In this document: positions 1-6,353 of the stretch, piece by piece
How positions within the stretch are numbered: the first letter of the stretch is position 1
Layout: the number at the start of each line of letters is the position of its first letter
Assembly (NCBI GenBank): GCA_947581845.1
Contig: CANPVY010000048.1
Span: 1 to 7,412, forward strand
Source of the DNA: an uncultured bacterium
GTDB lineage: Bacteria; Gemmatimonadota; Gemmatimonadetes; Palauibacterales; KS3-K002
Reading direction: 5' to 3'
DNA: 7,412 nt
Position numbers and translations under genes: made by a program
The notes under the pieces: model-generated
The model's database searches: none
What the model was told of the DNA's origin: nothing
What the model saw: the letters and a program-made list of their open reading frames with translations, nothing else

Positions 1-2397
1 GTGGTGGTCACCGCGTCGCGTGAGCAGGAGAAGGCGCTCGAGTCCCCCGCATCGGTCTACACGGTACCCGCGGAGGAGGTCGAGCAGCGGCCGACGGCGA
101 CGACGGTCGATCACGTGCGTGGTCTACCGGGCGTCGACGTGGCGACGACGGGCATTCACCAGACCAACGTCGTCGCCCGCGGCTTTAACAACGTCTTCTC
201 CGGCGCGCTATTCGTGCTAACCGACAACCGCTGGGCCTCGGTGCCTTCCCTCAGGTTCAACGCCTACAACTTGATCCCGACCACGAACGACGACGTCGAC
301 CGCATCGAGTTCGTGCTCGGCCCAGGCTCGGCCCTCTACGGCCCCAACGTGGATAAGGGCGTGATGCACATCATCACCCGCTCGCCGCTCGACTACCAGG
401 GAACGACAGTGAGCGGCGTCTTCGGCGCGCGTGGTGGCAACGACGAGGGCGGCACCGAGCCCGTCTGGCAGGGGACGCTCCGCCACTCCGGTCTGTTCAA
501 CGAGGACCTCGGCTACAAGATCTCCGCGATGTACTTCCGCGGCACCGACTGGAAGTTCATCGACCCCGTGGAGGCACAGAACCGGGAGGTTGCGATCGCC
601 GCCGGAGCCGATGACGATACCCTGCGCATTGGCAGGCGTGATTACCTGGCCGAACGGTTCACCGTGGACGCCCGCGTGGACTGGCGGCTCAACGAGCGGA
701 GCTCCTTCATCTTCGCCGGCGGCGTCAGCGACATCCTCAACAGCATCGAGCTGACCGGGCTTGGGGCGGCACAGGCTACCAACTGGACGTATACCTACCT
801 GCAGGGGCGTTTCCGCTCCGGCGACCTGTTCGCTCAGGCGTATATCAACTTCAGCAACGCCGGCGACAGCTACACGCTGCGGGACGGCAATCGGATTACG
901 GACAACTCGTTCCTCTACGTCGGTCAAGTCCAGCATGCCACCGACCTGGGCGAGCGGCAGCGCTTCGTCTACGGGGCCGACCTCATCCGCACGGTACCAC
1001 GTACGGATGAGACGATCCACGGCCAAAACGAGTATAGCGACAACATCACCGAAATCGGCGGCTACGTGCAGTCGGAGACCCGGCTCTCCCCGCAGTTCGA
1101 TCTCGTGCTGGCTGGCCGGCTCGACCACCACAGCATGGTCGAGGACGTAGTCTTCTCCCCGCGCGCCGCCCTGGTCTTCAAGCCGACGCCGGAGCACAAC
1201 CTGCGGTTCACCTATAACCGTGCCTTCAGCCAGCCAACGAGTGTGAATCTGAATCTGGATCTGTATTCCAGCCCCAGCCTCGGCCCCTTCGCCGATTTCG
1301 GCGTGCGTGCCATCGGCGTGCCCAGCGAGACCGGGCTCACCTTCCGGCGCGACTGCGACGGGCAGCTCTGCATGCACTCGCCCTTCGCCGCGGACCCAAG
1401 CGCGCCCCTGGCGCCGGACGTGACTCCCTTCTGGCAGAACGCGATCGACCAGGCGAAGGCCTACCTCCAGGCATCAGGCACCCCACTCGATCCCGCTGTC
1501 GAGGGTGTCCTGAGGATGCTCGATCCGTCGGGGCAGGTCGGTACAGTGCTGAAGAAGTTCGACGCCGAGGCAATGGAGTTCGGCAACATCATGCAGCTCG
1601 ATGACCCGCAGGCCGTAGTCGATGTCGACCCTCTGCGGCCCAACATCACCACCACGTTCGAGCTGGGATACAAGGGCCTCATCGGCGACCGCCTGCTCCT
1701 GGGCGTGGACGCCTACTACCAACAGATCGAGGACTTCGTTGGACCGCTACGCTTCGAGACAGCGAACGCGTTCCTTGATCCGGGGGACCTGGCAAACTAC
1801 CTCGCGGCTGTAGGGGTCCCGCCAGCACAGATTGCGAAACTGACCGCGCTGCTCAGCAACATGCCGCTGGGCACGATCACGCCCGAGCAGGTTCCGGCAG
1901 CACACGCGAGCGACCTTTATGTCACCTATCGAAACTTCGGCGAAGTCGAGCTGTGGGGCTTCGATCTGGGACTGACCTTCTTGCTTACGGACCAGTTCAG
2001 CCTCTCCGGGAGTTACTCGCTGGCCTGCGGCTGGCTGGACAGCGACCACAAGTGCGAGAACTTCTTCCCGAACCTGGACAACATCGGCGACATCGCGCTC
2101 AACTCCCCGAAGAACAAGGCGATGCTCTCCTTGCTCTACCGCAACCCGCGACTCGGCCTGGGCGCCGAGCTGCGAGGGCGTTACATGGACTCGTATGAAG
2201 TGACCACCGGCGTTTTCGAGGGCTATATTCCGTCGTTCACGCTCTTCGACGCGAACCTGTCGTACACCCTGCCCATCGTGACGGCGACGGAGCTGACACT
2301 CTCCGCCACCAACATCTTCGACAAGGAGCACCAGGAGATGCCGGGCGCACCGTACCTTGGGCGAGTGGTCATGCTGCGGCTCAGGCAGGCGTTCTGA
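1..2397 (+). CDS. TonB-dependent outer-membrane receptor (5'-truncated by window edge)
   Basis: Outer-membrane beta-barrel transporter that would import a scarce ligand using TonB/ExbBD energy. The window opens inside the gene. The first visible residues, VVVTASR, are the usual lead-in to the plug domain, so the signal peptide and any N-terminal carboxypeptidase-regulatory-like domain lie upstream, and the GTG at base 1 is not a real start. The plug covers about residues 1-135, with DRIEFVLGPGSALYG at 100-114 followed by a VMHIIT strand. The rest (about 140-798) is the barrel, with alternating aromatic strands and a terminal Phe (LRQAF), the outer-membrane insertion signature. Long surface-loop insertions occur near residues 440-545 and 580-640. 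Two close Cys pairs (452/457 and 676/685) could form loop disulfides. No SusD-like partner follows, so a SusC-type glycan system is not supported. The ligand cannot be told from sequence. Family assignment is very secure. Confidence 0.95.
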   Translation: MVVTASREQEKALESPASVYTVPAEEVEQRPTATTVDHVRGLPGVDVATTGIHQTNVVARGFNNVFSGALFVLTDNRWASVPSLRFNAYNLIPTTNDDVDRIEFVLGPGSALYGPNVDKGVMHIITRSPLDYQGTTVSGVFGARGGNDEGGTEPVWQGTLRHSGLFNEDLGYKISAMYFRGTDWKFIDPVEAQNREVAIAAGADDDTLRIGRRDYLAERFTVDARVDWRLNERSSFIFAGGVSDILNSIELTGLGAAQATNWTYTYLQGRFRSGDLFAQAYINFSNAGDSYTLRDGNRITDNSFLYVGQVQHATDLGERQRFVYGADLIRTVPRTDETIHGQNEYSDNITEIGGYVQSETRLSPQFDLVLAGRLDHHSMVEDVVFSPRAALVFKPTPEHNLRFTYNRAFSQPTSVNLNLDLYSSPSLGPFADFGVRAIGVPSETGLTFRRDCDGQLCMHSPFAADPSAPLAPDVTPFWQNAIDQAKAYLQASGTPLDPAVEGVLRMLDPSGQVGTVLKKFDAEAMEFGNIMQLDDPQAVVDVDPLRPNITTTFELGYKGLIGDRLLLGVDAYYQQIEDFVGPLRFETANAFLDPGDLANYLAAVGVPPAQIAKLTALLSNMPLGTITPEQVPAAHASDLYVTYRNFGEVELWGFDLGLTFLLTDQFSLSGSYSLACGWLDSDHKCENFFPNLDNIGDIALNSPKNKAMLSLLYRNPRLGLGAELRGRYMDSYEVTTGVFEGYIPSFTLFDANLSYTLPIVTATELTLSATNIFDKEHQEMPGAPYLGRVVMLRLRQAF

Positions 2398-2452
2398 TAC
2401 CCAGGGTGATGTTGTCTGACCGCAATTAGGAGGCACGTTTCGAAGGCTAGTA

Positions 2453-2468
2453 CTTCAAGACCTTGAAG
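2453..2468 (+). promoter_or_regulatory. Dyad abutting the lipoprotein ribosome-binding site
   Basis: CTTCAAG (2453-2459) and CTTGAAG (2462-2468) are perfect inverted copies separated by 2 bases. As RNA, the outer six pairs would form a small hairpin with a GACC loop whose 3' arm runs straight into the Shine-Dalgarno sequence. As DNA, it resembles a compact operator half-site pair. Either would place control at the translation start of the following lipoprotein gene. The dyad is seen directly; any regulatory role is inference, since a 7-bp dyad can arise by chance. Confidence 0.3.
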
Positions 2469-2475
2469 GAGGAGG
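2467..2475 (+). promoter_or_regulatory. Strong ribosome-binding site that fixes the lipoprotein start
   Basis: Two overlapping AGGAGG cores (2467-2472 and 2470-2475) lie 8 and 5 bases before ATG 2481. This decides in favour of ATG 2481 over the in-frame TTG at 2463, which would add six residues ahead of the signal peptide and sits before, not after, the Shine-Dalgarno. Confidence 0.75.
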
Positions 2476-2480
2476 CCGCG

Positions 2481-2954
2481 ATGAAATGGACCCGCCTTGT
2501 ACTACCTGTTCTACTGGTCGGAGCGCTCGCGGTGGCCTGTGGCGATGACGACACGACCGGCGTCACCATCGAAGACCTCGCGGGCACCTGGGACGCGACC
2601 AGTCTGGAGCTGACACCTGACGGCATCCCGGGCTTCCCCCCTATCGATCTCGTCCAGGACCTCGGCGGTACGATCACGCTCATCGTCAGCGTGAATGAGC
2701 GGTACATGTTCATCGCTGACGTGCCGCCGATGCCCGTCGACACGATTCAGGGAGACTTCGAGCTCGACGGCACCAGCTTCACCCTCACCAACGACGAGGA
2801 CCCCCCAGGCGAGCCACCTTTGGACGGCACCTTCACGCTTTCAGGCGACAACTTGAGCATAACCGTGGAGCACGCCGAGATCGTCGACTTCAGCCAGCCG
2901 CCTGACGGAGATCCCGATCCGGCGCTGCTAGAAGGGGACTTCGTGAGGACGTGA
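2481..2954 (+). CDS. Small secreted lipoprotein, lipocalin-like
   Basis: Protein of 157 residues with a clear type II signal peptide: charged start MKWTR, hydrophobic stretch LVLPVLLVGALAVA, then lipobox A-V-A-C with the lipidated Cys at residue 20. Gly at +2 (not Asp) suggests sorting to the outer membrane. An acidic linker (GDDDTTG) follows. The mature part begins DLAGTWDATSLEL, the Gly-x-Trp opening typical of lipocalin-like small lipoproteins, and continues as alternating beta strands (GTITLIVS, YMFIAD, GDFELDGTSFTLT, GTFTLSGDNLSITV), as in an eight-strand up-and-down barrel. It probably binds a small hydrophobic ligand or is structural; no specific function can be given. It lies 83 bp after the TonB receptor on the same strand and may be co-transcribed with it. 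The lipoprotein call is strong; the fold is an inference from strand pattern and the GTW motif. Confidence 0.85.
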   Translation: MKWTRLVLPVLLVGALAVACGDDDTTGVTIEDLAGTWDATSLELTPDGIPGFPPIDLVQDLGGTITLIVSVNERYMFIADVPPMPVDTIQGDFELDGTSFTLTNDEDPPGEPPLDGTFTLSGDNLSITVEHAEIVDFSQPPDGDPDPALLEGDFVRT

Positions 2955-2972
2955 GCGATATGTGAACTGGCC

Positions 2973-3013
2973 AAAGGAGGGCCGGTTGCCCCGAGTGGTG
3001 ACCGGCCCTCTTT
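2973..3013 (+). terminator. Rho-independent terminator between convergent genes
   Basis: GAGGGCCGGT (2977-2986) pairs perfectly with ACCGGCCCTC (3001-3010). The stem can extend inward through G-T wobbles and two C-G pairs to a loop of about six bases, and outward through AAA (2973-2975) to TTT (3011-3013) past one bulged G. On the + strand the stem is followed by TTTGTTG, a short T-rich tail. On the minus strand it is followed by CCTTTGG, a weaker one. It sits 18 bp after the lipoprotein stop and 40 bp beyond the stop of the facing minus-strand gene. It probably ends the + transcript efficiently and perhaps acts in both directions. Confidence 0.75.
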
Positions 3014-3053
3014 GTTGCTCGAAGGGCGACCAGCAAACCCAAGCGGCACTCAG

Positions 3054-4121
3054 CTATCCCGAGCCGCTGCGGCCCGTCGATTCCTGCGCCTCACAGACCG
3101 GGCGGTGGCTCGACCAGACGACCGCCCTGGCCGTATCGCGCTGACCCACGAGCTCATACCAGCTGCTCACGTCGCCGTACGCGCGCAGCAGCCATTCGTC
3201 GCCCGCATCGCCCACGAGATCCAGCGCATCGATCCAGTGTAGCGCGCGCTTCTGGCCCGGACCGTACCACTCGGCGTCGAAGTAGAGAGGGAAATAGCCG
3301 CGGGCCGGCACATAGTCGGCCACCACGAAGGCCATGCCCGCCGAGTCACGGGGCGAGCCCGGCCCCAGACTGTCAGCGACCATGAAGGTGGCGGCGAAGC
3401 CGCGCGGACCGGAGCCCACCTGCAGGGCCCGCAAGTCCGCTGGCCGGCCGAAGCGCCACCTGCCCGGGATCCCGTTGTCACGCACGCCGAAGCGCGCCAG
3501 CACCTGCGCCATCGCGGGCATGTCCGCACGGTAGACGGGTAGCTCGAGGCCCCCCTCGCCGCTGCGTGTGCCTGGCGGCCAGGCGTGGAACTCGCTCAGG
3601 GTGTCGGCTCCGGGTCGTAGCTCCACCTGGCCCTCCGCTCGCAGCTCGGGACAGAGGCCCGAGCCACGTAGAGCGGGCGCGCGGACATAGAACGTCCCCA
3701 CCCGCGTGCGGCCGCGAAACAGGGTGTAGGCCTGGTCGGGTCGGTAATAGCGCGTCACGAACTCGGAGATGTACTCGGCGGCCTGTTCAGCGAGGCGCGG
3801 CCCCAACGGCTTGAGCTCCGCGTCCGCCAACTCGGCTACCGCCTCGATCGTCGCCCGGCCGGCAGCGTCCGTGCGTCGCACATGAAAGAGGAGCGGTCCG
3901 CTCGGCAACTCCAGTAGCGCCGGCTCGGCCAGGCTATCGGCGATGACCGCGCCACTGTCTTCTCTCGCGAATTCCGCTTCGCGTACCTCCACATCAATGC
4001 CGCCCCACTGCACCTCGCAAGCTGCGAGGAGCGGAACCAGCATGAGCCCCGCACGCACGCGTCCGCAGTATGCCGGCAAGCGCTGACCCTGTTGTACGCG
4101 GTTCGCCCGTTGCTTATTCAT
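3054..4121 (-). CDS. Predicted lipoprotein of unknown family
   Basis: Protein of 355 residues that I do not recognise. The chosen start, MNKQRANR at 4121, gives a basic N-region, the hydrophobic run AGLMLVPLLAA, and a good lipobox L-A-A-C with the Cys at residue 35; the next residues are Glu-Val, not Asp. The signal peptide is long for a lipoprotein and no good Shine-Dalgarno precedes ATG 4121, so GTG 4058 (Cys at position 14) is an alternative; the Met at 4043 leaves too short a leader. The mature part looks globular and soluble, with a helical start (EQAAEYISEFVTRYY), beta-rich middle segments and an aromatic C-terminal third (GYFPLYFDAEWYGPGQK, then WIDALDLVGDAGDEWLL and a Trp-Tyr pair). 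It has no transmembrane segments beyond the leader and few Cys. The same frame stays open for 323 codons upstream, but that part is antisense to the + strand nuclease-like gene. It ends convergent with the small lipoprotein. Most likely an envelope lipoprotein of a lineage-restricted family. Confidence 0.75.
   Translation of the reverse strand: MNKQRANRVQQGQRLPAYCGRVRAGLMLVPLLAACEVQWGGIDVEVREAEFAREDSGAVIADSLAEPALLELPSGPLLFHVRRTDAAGRATIEAVAELADAELKPLGPRLAEQAAEYISEFVTRYYRPDQAYTLFRGRTRVGTFYVRAPALRGSGLCPELRAEGQVELRPGADTLSEFHAWPPGTRSGEGGLELPVYRADMPAMAQVLARFGVRDNGIPGRWRFGRPADLRALQVGSGPRGFAATFMVADSLGPGSPRDSAGMAFVVADYVPARGYFPLYFDAEWYGPGQKRALHWIDALDLVGDAGDEWLLRAYGDVSSWYELVGQRDTARAVVWSSHRPVCEAQESTGRSGSG
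4092..4120 (+). promoter_or_regulatory. Weak candidate leaderless promoter for the nuclease-like gene
   Basis: TTGTAC (4092-4097), 17 bp, then TATTCA (4115-4120). The -10 end is 7 bases before ATG 4128, the same geometry as the much better promoter at 6318-6346. No Shine-Dalgarno precedes ATG 4128, which fits a leaderless message. The -10 matches only three consensus bases, so support is mainly positional. Confidence 0.25.
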
Positions 4122-4127
4122 AGATCC

Positions 4128-5162
4128 ATGCCCGTAAGGTCTCGCACGACTGGCGAAACTAGAGCGCAGAAGCGGAGCAATCAACTGGCAAGCGATACGC
4201 CGCTCTGGCGGCGGCTGCGTACGCTGGGCTCGGAATTGGGTGGCGATTGGCGCCCCATTCACACAGCCGGCCACCAGGTCGAGCCGCCGCTGGAGCCGAC
4301 CGCCTTCGGCGAAGTCGAGATCGTGGAGGGTGATGGACGCCTGGACGTCCGCCACGTGGGCGCGATCGGGGAGGCGTCGCGCTTCGAGTTCTTTCTCGAC
4401 GGGATCGAGCACACCCACATCTGCGGCTACGTAGGCATCGTGCCCATCGTGCACGGCTACGTCGCCGCCGTCATCCGCCAGCGCTCGGACAGGACGTTCG
4501 TGACCTGGGACGTGATCGAAAAAGAGGTGCTCGCCTTCCCGCATGAGCTGTTGCGGCCGGACCGCCTGCTTGAACTGGGCTTCCCGAGAGAGGCACTTAT
4601 CGACAGCGAGGCCGACGCGGCCGGCCCTCACCCGATCAAGCTCGCTGAGGACGAGCGAGCAGCGGTCAAACTGCAGCGCGCGTTGATCGAACGGCGTCTG
4701 GCCCGCCGCTGGGCGGACGAGCGACCGGGCGAGGGCTGGCTGCTGGTGGATGGTCCACTCGCCATAGAGCCGGCTCTGCTCAAGTCGGGCCGTGCCGTTG
4801 GGCTGGTGAAGAGCCATCGCACGCAGTACCTCGCGCCGGCAGAGATGCGCGAGGTGCTCGAGATGGGAGGTGGTTACCGCTCCTCCGTGTTCAAGCCGGT
4901 GCGGCCCGAAGTGGGAGAGGTCTACAGCTGGTACCTGCGCCTGCGACCGCCCGGCGGCCACGACATCTACTGGGCACTGGCGCGTATCGAGGGTCGCGCC
5001 GAGGCCGAGACACTGGAGCTGGCGGACGAGGTGAGCCGCTGGCTCCTGGCGGAGACCACACCGCTCGCGCTTCCTGACCCGCGCTGGCACGTGCTACTCT
5101 ACCCGATCCGCGACTGCGAGACTTACCTGCGGTCGCGAATGCCGACACTGGAGATCTCATGA
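4128..5162 (+). CDS. NurA-like nuclease candidate
   Basis: Protein of 344 residues. The pattern resembles NurA, the 5'-3' DNA-end-resection nuclease that works with the HerA translocase. Near residue 91 is a strand ending in Asp-Gly (FFLDGIEH), the usual first metal-binding Asp. A charged helix (residues about 185-203, with E-R-R-L-A-R-R-W) would carry the conserved Glu. Then comes GWLLVDGPL with Asp208, followed by the strand AVGLVKSH with Lys228, matching the NurA DG-x-L and VG-x-x-K motifs. The C-terminal part has LPDPRWHVLLYPIRDCETYL with His321 and Tyr325. Length fits the family. There is no signal peptide or membrane segment, so it is cytoplasmic. No HerA gene lies in the window, which weakens the assignment. 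The start at ATG 4128 is 6 bp from the divergent gene's ATG and lacks a Shine-Dalgarno; TTG 4092 is a longer, less likely option. It overlaps the next gene by ATGA. The coding call is firm; the NurA label is moderate and made by motif memory only. Confidence 0.6.
   Translation: MPVRSRTTGETRAQKRSNQLASDTPLWRRLRTLGSELGGDWRPIHTAGHQVEPPLEPTAFGEVEIVEGDGRLDVRHVGAIGEASRFEFFLDGIEHTHICGYVGIVPIVHGYVAAVIRQRSDRTFVTWDVIEKEVLAFPHELLRPDRLLELGFPREALIDSEADAAGPHPIKLAEDERAAVKLQRALIERRLARRWADERPGEGWLLVDGPLAIEPALLKSGRAVGLVKSHRTQYLAPAEMREVLEMGGGYRSSVFKPVRPEVGEVYSWYLRLRPPGGHDIYWALARIEGRAEAETLELADEVSRWLLAETTPLALPDPRWHVLLYPIRDCETYLRSRMPTLEIS
4156..4184 (-). promoter_or_regulatory. Candidate promoter for the minus-strand lipoprotein
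   Basis: Read on the minus strand: TTGATT (4184-4179), a 17-bp spacer, then TAGTTT (4161-4156). It matches four of six -35 and three of six -10 consensus bases with ideal spacing. RNA would start near 4149, giving a leader of about 28 bases to ATG 4121. The site lies inside the 5' coding part of the divergent + strand gene. It is a weak match in GC-rich DNA and so only a candidate. Confidence 0.3.
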
Positions 5163-5344
5163 GCGAGCCACGAACGCAGCGGCCAGCGGCGGACCGGAAG
5201 AAATACCGAAGGCGACCGCTGCCCCCATCGAAGCAGAAGAAGTCGCGCCTTCCCGATACGCTCACCCGCCCCCCGCAGAAGGTCCGGCCCAAGCGGCAGC
5301 ACCATCCTCATCACAAGCCGACTCCGGACCGACGCGGGGCTTAG
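5159..5344 (+). CDS. Very basic 61-residue protein, disordered, unknown function
   Basis: Small gene starting inside the stop of the previous one (ATGA, 5159-5162), with GGAG at 5150-5153 five bases upstream; this is the classic translational-coupling layout. It ends 11 bases before the deacetylase start, so it exactly fills the gap between two conserved-type genes. By my count the product has 12 Arg, 8 Lys, 4 His and 12 Pro against only 4 acidic residues (net about +16). It has no hydrophobic core, a single Tyr, no Cys and a cluster HHPHH near residue 50. It must be largely disordered. Such composition suits nucleic-acid or ribosome binding, or an accessory tail for a neighbouring protein. 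Low complexity also means a chance ORF in GC-rich DNA cannot be fully excluded, though the start signals and neat fit argue for a gene. I do not recognise a family. Confidence 0.6.
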   Translation: MSEPRTQRPAADRKKYRRRPLPPSKQKKSRLPDTLTRPPQKVRPKRQHHPHHKPTPDRRGA

Positions 5345-5355
5345 GGAGCAGCGGC

Positions 5356-6321
5356 ATGCACACGTTATTCGTCAGCCACCCCGATTGCGCCACCCACGAC
5401 ACCGGACCCGGGCACCCCGAAAGCGCGCGCAGGCTACAGGCGCTCTCAGCCGCGCTGGACCAGGCACAGCCAGCACTCCAAGGACGTGTTACCCGAGTGG
5501 ACGCACGCCACGCCAGCGAGGACGAACTGGAGCTCGTGCACTCGCGCGGTCATCTGGAGAAGGTCCAGGCAGCGGTTCGGGCCGCAGCGCACTCTCAGGG
5601 CCTGCTACACCTGGACCCCGATACCGTGGTCTCGCCCGGCTCTTGGCAAGCCGCACTTGCGGCATGCGGTACCGTGCTCACAGCCGTGGAGGCACTGCTC
5701 GACGGCTCGGCCCGAAACGCATTCTGCGCCGCACGTCCACCAGGCCACCACGCGACGCGGGACCGGGCCATGGGCTTCTGCCTCTTCAACAACGTGGCGG
5801 TCGCCGCGCGCCACGCACAGCAAAGGGGCTTACAGCGGGTGTTAATCGTCGACTGGGATGTGCACCACGGTAACGGCACCGAGGCGATCTTCTACGCGGA
5901 CCCTGACGTCTACTACCTATCGATGCACCAATCCCCCCACTACCCCGGGACTGGACAGCGGGGCCGCCGCGGTCACGATCAGGGTGAAGGCAGGAACCTC
6001 AACCTTCCGGTCCCTCCCGGACTGCCTGCGGAACGCTACATTTCCCAGTTGCTCAGCGGGCTCGAGCTGGCGCTCTCCGATTTCGGTCCCGACATCGTCT
6101 TCGTCTCGTCGGGATTCGACGCGGCACTGGGCGACCCGCTCGCCGGCCTCACACTGACGCCGGCCGACTACCACCGCCTGACTCGACACGTCATGGAAGT
6201 CGCCGCCTCACAGTGTGAGAACCGCGTGGTCTCGGTGCTGGAGGGCGGTTATGCCCTGGAGCTGCTCAGCGGCTGCGCGCTGGCACACATCCGAGCGTTG
6301 GCGGACCTCGATCTCTGTTGA
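5356..6321 (+). CDS. HDAC/AcuC/APAH-superfamily zinc deacetylase
   Basis: Protein of 321 residues, complete and of usual length for bacterial arginase/deacetylase-fold enzymes that remove acetyl groups from lysine side chains or acetylpolyamines. All catalytic parts are visible: the N-terminal substrate-loop motif GPGHPESARR (residues 17-26); the active-site His pair in RPPGHHA (His131, His132); the zinc ligands Asp168 and His170 in DWDVHHGNGT; the third zinc ligand Asp255 in SSGFDAALGDPLAG; and the transition-state Tyr299 in LEGGY. A Tyr there, not the His of low-activity class IIa enzymes, predicts real activity. MGFCLFNN (about 138-145) is also family-typical. Overall it looks class II-like, as in many bacterial HDAC-family proteins. 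No secretion signal: cytoplasmic. ATG 5356 has AGGGAG seven bases upstream. It is probably third in an operon with the nuclease-like and small basic genes. The substrate is not decided by sequence: acetylpolyamine, acetyl-CoA synthetase (AcuC-like) or other acetyl-lysine proteins are all possible. Confidence 0.93.
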   Translation: MHTLFVSHPDCATHDTGPGHPESARRLQALSAALDQAQPALQGRVTRVDARHASEDELELVHSRGHLEKVQAAVRAAAHSQGLLHLDPDTVVSPGSWQAALAACGTVLTAVEALLDGSARNAFCAARPPGHHATRDRAMGFCLFNNVAVAARHAQQRGLQRVLIVDWDVHHGNGTEAIFYADPDVYYLSMHQSPHYPGTGQRGRRGHDQGEGRNLNLPVPPGLPAERYISQLLSGLELALSDFGPDIVFVSSGFDAALGDPLAGLTLTPADYHRLTRHVMEVAASQCENRVVSVLEGGYALELLSGCALAHIRALADLDLC

Positions 6322-6346
6322 CCCCCCTGTAGGCCCCGTCTATACT
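6318..6346 (+). promoter_or_regulatory. Strong sigma70-type promoter for a leaderless methyltransferase mRNA
   Basis: TTGACC (-35, 6318-6323) and TATACT (-10, 6341-6346) are separated by exactly 17 bp and match five of six consensus bases each. The -35 box contains the TGA stop codon of the deacetylase. The expected RNA start, about 7-8 bases after the -10 box, falls at 6353-6354, on the ATG of the next gene. No Shine-Dalgarno stands before that ATG, as expected if the message is leaderless. This would let the methyltransferase and the following peptidase be transcribed independently of the upstream genes. Confidence 0.75.
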
Positions 6347-6353
6347 GTCGCTC

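Noticed and set aside
1..3. GTG at base 1 as the receptor's start codon.
   Set aside because: The protein begins directly at the plug lead-in (VVVTASR) with no signal peptide, so the true start is upstream of the window.
217..1377. Minus-strand open frame of 386 codons inside the TonB receptor.
   Set aside because: It is antisense to an unmistakable receptor gene and has the Val/Ala/Glu/Gly/Arg-rich composition of a codon-bias shadow, with no motif.
2428..2433. AGGAGG in the gap after the TonB receptor, suggesting a tiny gene.
   Set aside because: No ATG, GTG or TTG follows at a workable distance, so it is an orphan Shine-Dalgarno match.
1747..2436. Minus-strand open frame of 229 codons crossing the receptor's 3' end.
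   Set aside because: It is antisense to conserved barrel strands, no family pattern is seen, and no ribosome site was noted.
2463..2480. TTG 2463 as start of the small lipoprotein.
   Set aside because: The Shine-Dalgarno (2467-2475) lies after it and fits ATG 2481, and the extra residues would add acidic charge ahead of the signal peptide.
4122..5090. Minus-strand open frame of 323 codons continuing upstream of the lipoprotein start, which would make a 678-residue protein.
   Set aside because: It lies antisense to the + strand nuclease-like gene, has no signal or fold pattern, and would bury the clear lipoprotein leader (hydrophobic run plus L-A-A-C) in the middle of a protein. Long antisense frames are common in GC-rich coding DNA.
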